From assembly GCA_030374805.1 (NCBI GenBank), contig JARGSG010000011.1, positions 868,001-932,000 of the forward strand: DNA of 64,000 nucleotides, read 5' to 3'. Numbering within the stretch: the first letter of the stretch is position 1; the number at the start of each line of letters is the position of its first letter. The position numbers were made by a program, and so were the translations under genes. This document shows, piece after piece, positions 51,219 through 59,780 of this stretch. A model generated the notes under the pieces. The model was not told the DNA's origin. It did not search any database and saw only the letters and a list, made by a program, of their open reading frames with translations. The stretch is from Gracilaria gracilis. Its lineage: Eukaryota > Rhodophyta > Florideophyceae > Gracilariales > Gracilariaceae.

Positions 51219-51413
51219 AAACGTCGATTCCAGGGTGCTAGAGAGAAGTGATTGTTACGCAAATCTCACCAGTTCTATCCTAAGATGAATACCGATATTC
51301 TCAGTAGGTCTAGCTGTTCGTTTTTCTCATAGATTAAGTTTCTAATGGGCAGAAATAGTGGTTTGGTTCCGGAGATACGGCGTTTCTACAAAAAAGTCCC
51401 AACATTTTGTGCT

Positions 51414-51446
51414 GCCTTGTCGATTTAAGGTATGGACATATATCTA
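51414..51446 (+). repeat. Inverted repeat, right copy
   Basis: The partner of 50559-50591. It begins GCCTTGTCGATTTAAGG and ends in ATATATCTA. Confidence 0.65.
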
Positions 51447-51864
51447 CGAAGGTAGCGGTAACCTTAAAACGTTTCTATAACCGTTCAACATATTAATGGT
51501 AACTTTTTTTCTTGAACTCTCTTTTTTCGTTTTCTAGGACCCGTAGAAGCCCAAAAATGGCTCCAATTAAGCCCAAAATGACCTCAGTACGAAGCTCTTT
51601 GTCTTTGCTATACGTGACCAGAAGTTCAGCTTGATCAAGAAAGTTTATCGAGCGCAAGATCGATTCTTGTGCACCGCTCCAAACGCTATCATAAACGGCT
51701 TTGCATATAATTCGTCACTCGTGTCCTGCACGAGTCACTTCCACAACACGTCATACGTTTATTGAAAAACAGATTAAGTCTCAGCTCTGCAAAAGCACAG
51801 AAGACTTGTGCTCGCGTGATGACTTCAAGTTCTCAATGACTTCACGTCATATCTTTCGAAACAA

Positions 51865-53520
51865 TCAAGCCGAACCTTCACGCTGAGAGCAGTTTCCATG
51901 CTGCGCACCCACAATGCGTAGCGCAGCACGCTCCGCAGCAACACGACGACGACGCTCCCTACGGATCTGGCGATTGGCACGCAGGTGTTGAAACAGCGTC
52001 TCGCGCCTCGGAGCAAGTTCCGTCAGGTGACGGAGCTCTGCGGCGTTTTCACTTTGACGTCCACCATTGCCGCGGCGTCGCAACGCCGCCAACACCGTCT
52101 CTGCGGTCAAATGCAGACCCTGCGACGTGTCAACGCGAACTGTGCCACTTCTCGTGACGCGCTTAGGTTCAATAAGAGACCTTCCAATTGTGCAAAACTC
52201 GGTAACCAGCTCTTCCAGATGCAATCCGGAGCTGTTCTCGTCATCTTGAACATCTAGAATGCTGTGCAACGGAGCAGTAGATGGCCCGTTCGCGCTGTAA
52301 ACCCATAATCCGGTTCTCGCAAATCCACTGCGAATATTACGGGGGGTAATCGACTCTGACATTGCTTTCGTCAGACATTTAGCCACGTCAAAAGCGTCAA
52401 GAACTGATTTGTAACGGCTGATACGATGGACCTCTCTCTGAAGGTGACACTTGAAAGAGGAAAACACCGACACGTCCAATGGCTGAAGGACGTGGCTCGT
52501 GTGTGCCGGTAATGCAATGACTACAATCCCATTGGTTTTGAACATGTTGAGAGTACGAAACTCCAGGTGACACGAGTATCCATCGAGCACCAACAACAAC
52601 TGCTGATTACCCTGACGAAGGTGCTCAGTCTCTTTCAGGAACTCTCCAGCCCACTCGTGAAACACGGCACTGTCGACACCCGGTATTTCCCTTTGGAGCA
52701 GATAACAAGGCGGTAAGAAGCTGTGAAGCGTTTGAATACGTCCATCTATGAAACGATAGTGCGCCTGTTTTCTCCAGAAGACGACAATCGGTTTATAGGC
52801 TCCGCCGTCAGCAGATATGACAGGCATAATGGTGACGCGGTCGCTGCTTCCGCGAACACGGACGGCGCGCTGAATGAGAATTGAACCCGAGGTTCCAACG
52901 CCCCTACGAAGGCTTCGGCCTAGCATACGTCCTAGAGAAGCTCCCAATTCGTCCGCGTTAAAGACGAACCTAGCTTCGTGGATGTGGTACTTCACCATGG
53001 CGGTTTTCACAAGAGCGATATACTTTGCGACGTTTTCGGCCGTCACAGTCTCGACACGCTGGTTCTCCATCATTCTAACTGGCAAGTACTTCAGGTTGTA
53101 ACGCCTGATAAAAGAGTTGATCCACTGTATGGAAGGGCGTTCATCTTTAAAACGAATTTCCGACTGACGCTCCACCGGTAGCGAGCGCACAAAGTGCTGT
53201 ACGAGGTCCATAAGTCCTTGTTTGGTTAGTGGCGTTTTGTTAAAGACGAAATACTGAATAGCCTCAACTAGGAGATTCTCCTCTTCTGGCTTCAATGCGT
53301 TCGGGCGGCCACGGGTTTTGACGGAGATTATCATGTGAGTGTGCTCCAAAGGGTGCTCTCCGCTATGATGGGCAAGCCAGTTCAAGCACCAGGAACGAAG
53401 ACGGCGGGTCGAAATGGAGCATTTCTCCTCAAGCTTCTCGTACGTCGTACCGTTCTTGTACCTGTAAAATAGCGCGCACTGAATGGTGTTATAGAACGTG
53501 GTTTCGGTGGCAACGTTCAT
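51865..53520 (-). CDS. Pogo/CENP-B-type DDE transposase, intact frame
   Basis: The protein is 551 aa, single exon. An N-terminal helix-turn-helix (KLEEKCSISTRRLRSW) and a CENP-B-like DNA-binding part (RPSIQWINSFIRRYNL) precede the DDE_1 catalytic core. The three catalytic Asp are visible in FNADELGAS, LVLDGYSCHL and QPLDVSVFSSFK, the last after LPAHTSHVL. The tail is Arg-rich (RQIRRERRRRVAAERAALR). All key residues are present and there is no break in the frame, so it may be young, active or domesticated. A TATA-like AATAAAAG lies about 100 bp upstream. Matching terminal inverted repeats could not be identified in the flanks. Confidence 0.88.
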   Translation of the reverse strand: MNVATETTFYNTIQCALFYRYKNGTTYEKLEEKCSISTRRLRSWCLNWLAHHSGEHPLEHTHMIISVKTRGRPNALKPEEENLLVEAIQYFVFNKTPLTKQGLMDLVQHFVRSLPVERQSEIRFKDERPSIQWINSFIRRYNLKYLPVRMMENQRVETVTAENVAKYIALVKTAMVKYHIHEARFVFNADELGASLGRMLGRSLRRGVGTSGSILIQRAVRVRGSSDRVTIMPVISADGGAYKPIVVFWRKQAHYRFIDGRIQTLHSFLPPCYLLQREIPGVDSAVFHEWAGEFLKETEHLRQGNQQLLLVLDGYSCHLEFRTLNMFKTNGIVVIALPAHTSHVLQPLDVSVFSSFKCHLQREVHRISRYKSVLDAFDVAKCLTKAMSESITPRNIRSGFARTGLWVYSANGPSTAPLHSILDVQDDENSSGLHLEELVTEFCTIGRSLIEPKRVTRSGTVRVDTSQGLHLTAETVLAALRRRGNGGRQSENAAELRHLTELAPRRETLFQHLRANRQIRRERRRRVAAERAALRIVGAQHGNCSQREGSA

Positions 53521-54251
53521 TGTTGGTGGTGAAGATTGAAAACGAATATGTTGCACAGTAAAGACTTAGCTGAGCTTGGATGTGGCCGCATAGAGACGGT
53601 GGTTGGTGGAACGTCGTCGCTTTTATTCTCGAAACGAAGAAAAACTAGGATCATGTGTACAAAAAGGTTTGCGAAAATTACAGAAGATGTGTATCATTAT
53701 AGAGGCGTGAGTCCGACCGCTTCAACACTTTTGGCCCACGGGATTGACCCATAGTCGGCCATTGTGTCCACAGTTGTGATGAGGACGCCTTGCTTGGCGT
53801 GGAAAAGTTAGGTCTTTGTTAATGAAGGAAATGTGTGTAAAGACAGAAAGAGGAGAATGTTTGGTGCCGGAATTTGCGTTGACATTACTAGACCTTTCTG
53901 TTTGAGGTACGCTTAGTTTAAAGCTAAGCTGGGGATCTTTGAGCTCTACGTTTTGGTTCAAGATTGAATGAGAGCTTTGCATCTTGTGCAGGCTTGGTTG
54001 TGAATGGTTCATGCGCAAGATTGTGCGTTCTGCTCAGCAATTCGTAATGTAACGTAATCAGAATGGTGTCAAGAAGACGTGAAGATGCTTGGTAATTCAC
54101 CGTCGTGATGATCTGGCAAAGCAGACAGTTTGGTTTTGGGCCGGTTGTCCGGTTTTGTGTCGCATAGAGCGGATGTTTTGGTGTTACGGTTTTCGCGCCA
54201 AATTAATAATACTACCGCTACGGAGGGTTTTGCCTCTAACTTCTATGTTTG

Positions 54252-54299
54252 TGGGATGATAAATCCCATTCTAGTTTCTTTGTGTAGAGAACACAAAGA
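54252..54299. repeat. Two consecutive hairpins with 5-nt loops
   Basis: TGGGAT-gataa-ATCCCA (54252-54268) and TCTTTGTGT-agaga-ACACAAAGA (54277-54299). Both stems are perfect. Confidence 0.6.
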
Positions 54300-54485
54300 T
54301 TAAGCTTGTTTATAATTCTTGTAGAAATCTATTGAGCGGTTTCCGCGTGAGAAGACTTGTGTGACAAGCTTTCGTATTCTTAGCGGTCTCGTTGATGCAA
54401 ATCGCTGCTCAGTATCGTCTTTGAGTGGACCATTAATATTTTTTGGGCGTATTAATATGTTGAACGGTTATATACCCCTTAACGC

Positions 54486-54496
54486 TACCAACGGTA
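54486..54496 (+). promoter_or_regulatory. MSA-like site TACCAACGGTA
   Basis: An exact copy following AACGC, about 965 bp upstream of the transposase start codon. Confidence 0.4.
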
Positions 54497-54830
54497 TGAT
54501 AGCGGTCCTACCTGCAAAGTTCACTAACTGTTACATATATCTTAGGGTAGCCAGGGGCAGAATCCCTGTCCGGAGCCCCCCAGGTTCCGATTCCTGCTCG
54601 CAAGTGGCCTGCGTTACGCATTACAACATGATAATGTCCACCACCTCATCCTGTGTTGTGCGATGCAACCACATGATCAGCACAACTGAAGTTCACTATC
54701 TGAACACTCATAAACCTTCGTCAGATCATGTACGTGTACAGTAGACTGAAACTTAGCAACATCAACGCAGTGATTAACAAGTGTTCACATGCAGTTTTTG
54801 GTGAACGACGACCGAGCTCCGTATGTGCGC

Positions 54831-54841
54831 TACCAACGGTA
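54831..54841 (+). promoter_or_regulatory. MSA-like site TACCAACGGTA
   Basis: An exact copy, followed by ACGCTACC. It lies 345 bp from the previous one with the same orientation. No start codon of a confident gene is close. Confidence 0.4.
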
Positions 54842-55170
54842 ACGCTACCTTCCCCAGAGTATTTGAACAGTACAAATTGTACTTTTCGCCACCCTCGTGT
54901 ATATGAACCAAATACTGCGAAGAGCCACGCGGAATGACAACACTACGTATGGATGGGAACTCGCTAACCGAAGGTACATCTTATTCCGAGATTGTTCGTG
55001 CCTTCGTCGCTGTATGCCGAAGCGGTTCTTCTCATATGCATTTCTGTTTTGATGTCAAAGTGAAGGACGATGCAAGAGCTTCCACCCTATCGAGCCTAAC
55101 GTTGCAATATTCGCGCAATGGATATATGAGACGTATCGGTAAATATAAGCGTTGTATTAAACGGTTGTGA

Positions 55171-57336
55171 CTACATCGAGAAAAGTTTCGATCTCGCGCG
55201 TAGTCGTTGCACCATTTGTTTTCGATATTCTTGATACTCGCCTCTAAACTCTGTCACTTTGCCGTCCTCACACACGCAAATTGTTTCACACACACTAGAA
55301 ACCAGTCTCGCATCATGGGTAACCACCAGCAATCCTCCGTTGAAAGAATTCAGCGCCATGATTAGTGAATCCAGCGTCTCTATGTCGAGATGATTGGTGG
55401 GCTCATCAAGGATCAATATATGTGGCTTCTGGAAAGTTATCACTGCGAGAGCTACTCGACTCTTTTGCCCCCCGGATAACGTATTGATTGGTCTCAGTGC
55501 TTGATCATTACGAACTCCAAGTTTGGCTAAATGACTTCGCAATTCGGGCATTATTGCATCTGGGAACGTCACTTTCATGTGTTCCAAGGGCGTTCGCCAA
55601 AGTACCAGGGTGTCCATATGATGCTGTGAGAAGTACCCCAAGCGCAGCTTTGGTGACTTCTTTACTTCACCATCGATGGGAATGTTCTCGCCAAGAAGTA
55701 ATTTGAGCAACGTCGACTTGCCAGCCCCATTGGGACCGAGAAGTACGGTCCTAGAATCCATGTTAATGCTGAAGTCCAGGTTCCGAAAGAGAACCTCTCG
55801 TTCCGGGTAACCAAACGTGACCTCGCATATCTGGACAGACGCGTGGGAACCTGTCAATGCTCCGGGATCTGGGAACGTGAATGAAAATTCTTCCTCTTCG
55901 CTGGGAAGTGCCACTCGCTCGTCGTCCATGCGTTGTAGCATCTTTAGTCGGCTTTGTGCCATACTTGCACGTTTCGCATTGTAGCGGAACTTGTCCACAA
56001 ACTTCTGGATATGGGCGCGCTTCATTTCTTGGCTTTCCACTGTGCGTTCCAATTCCTTTTGTCTTTCTCTTCTCGCCTTCTCGAAATCATCGTAGTTGCC
56101 ACTATACGGGTGCAGTTTGTGATCTTTGACATGTATTACGTCTGTGCAAATCTCGTTGAGAAAAGCCCGATCATGAGATACACATGCAATAGTATGCGGC
56201 CAACGAGAAAGATAGTCTCCCAGCCAGATGACCGTCATAGCATCAAGATGGTTTGATGGTTCATCTAGCAATAGCAGTCTGGGTTCTAGGAACAAGGCCG
56301 AAGCCAGCGAAATACGCATGCGCCAACCCCCAGAAAACTCGTTCACTGTTTGGTGTGACATTGCGTGGTCGCTGAAACCAAGTCCATCCAGGATAGCCGC
56401 GGCGCGCGCCTTCGCCTTATCGGCATCCATCTGACCAAGCTTCTCATAGATCTCGGCGAGTCTGGCAGCGAAAGAGGGGTCAGGTTCCTTGCCAGCAGCC
56501 TCAGCTTCGGATAGTTTCTCATTGAGCTCTTCCTCTTCAGCCAAAAGCTCTTGCCTCTCTAAATCACTTTCCAGAACCACCTCTAAAGGAGTCTTTTCGC
56601 TTCCAGCTATTTCTTGTTCCACGTACACAATATCCATATCTTCTGGAATAGGTAGTTCTCGGCGGGCAATCGCACGCATTAATGTCGTCTTACCACATCC
56701 ATTTCTTCCGATGATTCCAACTCGTCTCCCGTACGGTATGTGTAGTTCGGCCCCCTCTAATAAGGTCATACCTCCAAAGGCTAGATCCAAGCCTTCTATA
56801 TGAACATCAGTTGAACCGGGAGTGTATTTCGCCTTCACACTGCTAACCGTTGCTTCGGATTGGTAAGTTTTCACCTGCGCTCCGACGCGTCTTGCACGAC
56901 GTGCAGCAGCAACTTCTTTCGATCTCTCTGCTTCCGCCGAACGGTCCAACGTCTGATTGGCGTTTCCTCCGGATTGCCTTACCCTGCTGGCTTTGCGCCT
57001 CCCAGTATCTATGCCCACACTTGCTCCCAACCGAGTTGCTTTCGAGAGACGCACAAGCTTTTCTCTTGTTTGATCCTCTGTTGGAGCTCCATGAAGTTGA
57101 CGGCGAATATCACGAGCGAGTTCTACGCTGTTAGATAGAGAAATATCGGGGTTCAGATGCGGAAGAAAAATTGCGACCACTTCCACCACTTCGTCTTCTG
57201 CTGCAGCCGAATCCGCAAGAGCTGAAGTTAAGTACTGAATAACTGCTGGATCGAGGTCTGTCAAAGGATTCTCTAGACCTACGGCATTTGCAAGAGCATC
57301 GCGCGCGTTTTCGATTGTCACAGATGTGCCGACCAT
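55171..57336 (-). CDS. ABCF3: ABCF3/GCN20-type ABC-F ATPase
   Basis: The protein is 721 aa, single exon. An N-terminal helical domain of about 170 aa is typical of GCN20/ABCF3. Two ABC cassettes follow. The first has Walker A GRNGCGKTT, signature SGGWRMR and Walker B LLLLDEPSNHLD. The second has GPNGAGKST, SGGQKSR and ILILDEPTNHLD. The linker with YSGNYDDFEKARRER and RYNAKRASMAQSRLKML is the ABC-F signature region. There are no membrane segments. Relatives act on ribosomes. GCN20 works with GCN1 to activate the eIF2-alpha kinase GCN2. Confidence 0.95.
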   Translation of the reverse strand: MVGTSVTIENARDALANAVGLENPLTDLDPAVIQYLTSALADSAAAEDEVVEVVAIFLPHLNPDISLSNSVELARDIRRQLHGAPTEDQTREKLVRLSKATRLGASVGIDTGRRKASRVRQSGGNANQTLDRSAEAERSKEVAAARRARRVGAQVKTYQSEATVSSVKAKYTPGSTDVHIEGLDLAFGGMTLLEGAELHIPYGRRVGIIGRNGCGKTTLMRAIARRELPIPEDMDIVYVEQEIAGSEKTPLEVVLESDLERQELLAEEEELNEKLSEAEAAGKEPDPSFAARLAEIYEKLGQMDADKAKARAAAILDGLGFSDHAMSHQTVNEFSGGWRMRISLASALFLEPRLLLLDEPSNHLDAMTVIWLGDYLSRWPHTIACVSHDRAFLNEICTDVIHVKDHKLHPYSGNYDDFEKARRERQKELERTVESQEMKRAHIQKFVDKFRYNAKRASMAQSRLKMLQRMDDERVALPSEEEEFSFTFPDPGALTGSHASVQICEVTFGYPEREVLFRNLDFSINMDSRTVLLGPNGAGKSTLLKLLLGENIPIDGEVKKSPKLRLGYFSQHHMDTLVLWRTPLEHMKVTFPDAIMPELRSHLAKLGVRNDQALRPINTLSGGQKSRVALAVITFQKPHILILDEPTNHLDIETLDSLIMALNSFNGGLLVVTHDARLVSSVCETICVCEDGKVTEFRGEYQEYRKQMVQRLRARSKLFSM

Positions 57337-58122
57337 AGTTCTGTTTTCTAACCAATGATGGGGCTTCAGTTCTCAGACTCTGAAGCGATGGTAGCAAGTG
57401 GTGTCAAGGAGACAGAATAGAGTTTCAACAAGTTCAAGGTTATCTTGTTAGAGATCAAACATTCTCGCTCACAGCCGCAAGCATGCGAATCTAACCCGTC
57501 AACCTTGTATATGGGTCCTACTTTCGGTTCAAGGCACCCTCTACGTGTACAGTGTAGACGTCGTGTACGTGTACGTATAGTTGTAAGGCACACGTAGCCG
57601 AGGTAACACCTACGTCAGAGCCGACATTAGAGCTCCAGCCCTACACTTACATATTGTACACGTGGTTTACTTGTACACGTAGACAAGATACCTTACATGT
57701 AGGTAGGTTGCCATGGCGTCATCGGCCGAGAACACCAAGTCAGAGCCTCCCTTGCATGAGGAATGACTTACACATTGCCAGAATATGGAAAGTACACGTA
57801 CACGTACGTTCACACTTACCCGTAACCTCTACGTGTACCCGACACATACAGTACGGAGACAAGTGGTTTGTCAGACACTTTGTCTGCATCTGCTTACGGA
57901 TTCCCAGTAAACGAGAGGACTGCTATTGTTGTCAAACATCTTGATCCCCATGATGATGATGGGGTGACGACTATGATGATCTGCTAGATAGGGGGTTGAG
58001 AAACGCTATGATCGAGGGAAGGAACGAAGGAATGAAGAAGAACCTTTACTCTGTGCAACGAAATTTCATCTTTGGCCGCTCTCGTGCTCCTTTGATTGTC
58101 TCAATAGTGTGGAAGAAATCAA
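57337..58122. promoter_or_regulatory. Divergent promoter region with ACGT palindromes
   Basis: 786 bp between ABCF3 and the RMND1-family gene. At least seven ACGTGTA/TACACGT words occur between 57541 and 57840. A CCCCAT-gatgatg-ATGGGG hairpin lies at 57946-57964. Confidence 0.5.
57541..57840. repeat. Cluster of ACGTGTAC/GTACACGT words
   Basis: Copies include CTACGTGTACA (57541-57551), GTGTACGTGTACGTA (57563-57577), TGTACACGTGG (57655-57665), TTGTACACGTAG (57671-57682), GTACACGTACACGTACG (57792-57808) and CTACGTGTACC (57829-57839). ACGT cores are typical bZIP or bHLH sites. Confidence 0.55.
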
Positions 58123-59229
58123 ATGGCACATGTATACTTCCGGCGTTCATTTCAGTACCCCTACAATAGAATTTCTCCCCTGACTTTGATTGGATGCCAT
58201 CGATTCTTTTCCAATGATGTTGGGTCAGAAATCAGAGCAGACTTTTCGCGAAAGAAGCCGAGAGGGGAGATATCGACAACGAAGCTCAACAACTCTGAAG
58301 GGATTTGTGCAGCATATTGCGTCGAAAATCCAGTGGCTTTGTTTCGGGTTGCCAACTTCTTTAGGAAGTCGTCTTTCACAGTTAATAAGCATCAATTCAA
58401 TGCTTCGGAAGTAACCTTCACGAATCAAGACGTAAAAGTCTTCGACGGTGACGTCGTGCATATTCCTTTCAGAGAGGCTAGCGGCATAACCAGCTCCCTT
58501 GGCCATGCCTTCCTTTTCAGCTCTGGAGCTGCCGTTTTCTGGGGACTTCCTATAGCAATGCGAAAGCGGCTCCTAGATGAGTTTGGAAAGTTTCAAGATC
58601 CTGCGCATATTTCGGTCAAGCCTCTGAGTCGAAGGGAAGGCTCTAAGTTGCTCTTGGAAATGGAGGAATTTGATCATGAATTCAAGTATTCCCTAGAAAA
58701 CGGTCGCAAGAGACCTTCATTCAAAAACGATGAGATCCACATCACCGACTTTGAAGACGTTGAACAACTGCTAGCATTTTCGTATGGACTCGCACAGTCT
58801 GTGAAGCTCCTTCTCTTTGAAGAAGTTATCGATGCCCTTGTTTTGAGAACAAGAAATCTCCCTGATGAACTTGCAAGAGATGGAAAGATTCAGTTGTCTC
58901 ATCGTGACATAAAGGGACTCATTGGAGAGCTTCTTGCCGCTCGCTACGCAGTTAATCTGGTCTCTGACATAAAAGACACACCGGAGTATTTCTGGAATCA
59001 TCCAGACTTAGAGGCGTTGCACCAAGAATGTGCTGGTCAAGTTGAATTGAGGCAACGTGCCAGAATACTGGACTCCCGCACAGAGGTCATCAAAGAAGCG
59101 CTTGATATTCTGAACAATGAGCTTTCATCTTCCTCTTCTGATCGTGTGGAGAGAGCAATTCTTGCGTTGATTGCAGTTGAGGTTTCCATAGAGATTGCTC
59201 GTATGCTGCACGTTTGGGCTGCGTCATGA
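58123..59229 (+). CDS. RMND1/Sad1-interacting-factor family (DUF155) mitochondrial protein
   Basis: The protein is 368 aa, single exon. The N-terminus MAHVYFRRSFQYPYNRISP looks like a mitochondrial leader. DUF155 signatures are HAFLFSSGAAVFWGLP, FSYGLAQSVKLLLFEE, LIGELLAARYAVNLVSDI and DTPEYFWNHPDLEALHQ, followed by a helical C-terminal region (VEVSIEIARMLHVW) with a weak membrane tendency. In animals RMND1 supports mitochondrial translation. Yeast relatives Rmd1/Rmd8 act in meiosis-related processes. The start is the first ATG in frame. Confidence 0.9.
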   Translation: MAHVYFRRSFQYPYNRISPLTLIGCHRFFSNDVGSEIRADFSRKKPRGEISTTKLNNSEGICAAYCVENPVALFRVANFFRKSSFTVNKHQFNASEVTFTNQDVKVFDGDVVHIPFREASGITSSLGHAFLFSSGAAVFWGLPIAMRKRLLDEFGKFQDPAHISVKPLSRREGSKLLLEMEEFDHEFKYSLENGRKRPSFKNDEIHITDFEDVEQLLAFSYGLAQSVKLLLFEEVIDALVLRTRNLPDELARDGKIQLSHRDIKGLIGELLAARYAVNLVSDIKDTPEYFWNHPDLEALHQECAGQVELRQRARILDSRTEVIKEALDILNNELSSSSSDRVERAILALIAVEVSIEIARMLHVWAAS

Positions 59230-59780
59230 ATGTTGGAACTGGACGAGAGCTGGGTGCTGCTCTTCCGTATGAAAAGATACGCATTATTTCTTTCGAAGAA
59301 GCTCGCGCTTTTCAAATTGCCGCACAACGAAAAGAGTTGAGCGATCGAGCGTTGAGCAATGATCTCCACGCTTGGATGATTCGAGGAGCAAGAATCGAAC
59401 CCTTGGTATAAACTTTATATAGATATATACACGGGTACACAGACCGATGGGCACTGACACATGTACAGCAATGATACCGTTCTGGAGGTTGCGCTCGGTT
59501 TGAACACCAATTTCACCTGTAAAACTACCGTTGGTACCTTTGGTACGACGGTACCCCGTTTTCGAAAGCCGGTGAAATCGCGCGCCAAAATGGAGCTTGT
59601 CGGCAAACACTTGTGCAACCAAGAAGAAAGCGTTGTCCACGGAATGCTGCCTTCGAACATGGCAGTTGCGAACAGTCCGATCGCACTCTCCCACTCCGTC
59701 GATGAGGTCGACCCTTGACTCCTCCAGAGAACTCTGCAAACCGTAGTCCGGGTTTATTCTCAACTCCCAACTGCTGTGCT
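59230..59780. promoter_or_regulatory. Region upstream of the BRCT gene
   Basis: 551 bp. It holds a TACCGTTGGTA site at 59526 (reverse of the MSA-like 11-mer), closely followed by TTTGGTACGACGGTACC. An ATG-started frame (59590-59718) ends just before the BRCT gene. It could be an unspliced upstream exon, but no joining splice sites were confirmed. Confidence 0.4.
59526..59536 (-). promoter_or_regulatory. MSA-like site TACCAACGGTA
   Basis: An exact copy on the minus strand, about 245 bp upstream of the BRCT gene's first ATG. Confidence 0.45.

Larger units (their letters stand above)
49716..51864. other. AT-rich repeat-bearing intergenic region
   Basis: 2.1 kb between ferritin and the transposase gene. 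From 50.6 kb it is much richer in A and T than the rest of the window. It contains hairpins at 50342-50383, a diverged inverted repeat (50559 and 51414) and a third partial copy at 51202. No protein-coding gene is supported. It is probably decayed mobile DNA. Confidence 0.5.
53521..55170. other. Intergenic region upstream of the transposase
   Basis: 1.65 kb. It holds two adjacent hairpins (54252-54299), two MSA-like sites and a TACGTGTACA word at 54730. A 78-codon ATG-started frame at 54934-55170 abuts the ABCF3 stop but has no recognised features, so I do not call it a gene. Confidence 0.45.

Noticed and set aside
54545-54610. GGTTCCGATTCC and GGGGCAGAATCCC suggested a tRNA or decayed tRNA.
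   Set aside because: The T loop would have eight bases, and no acceptor stem pairs. At most it is a relic.
54934-55170. A 78-codon ATG-started frame abutting ABCF3.
   Set aside because: There is no homology that I recognise and no start context. It could be real but cannot be supported.
59341-59420. A GGTTCGATTCT-like B box on the minus strand that suggested a tRNA gene.
   Set aside because: No matching acceptor or D stem can be drawn, and the T stem closes only with a G-T pair. It lies beside the RMND1-family gene end.
59461-59718. An upstream frame with VGKHLCNQEESVVHG considered as the missing FHA domain of the BRCT gene.
   Set aside because: The spacing between the Gly and the Ser-x-x-His is too short for FHA, and no splice sites were found to join it to the BRCT frame.
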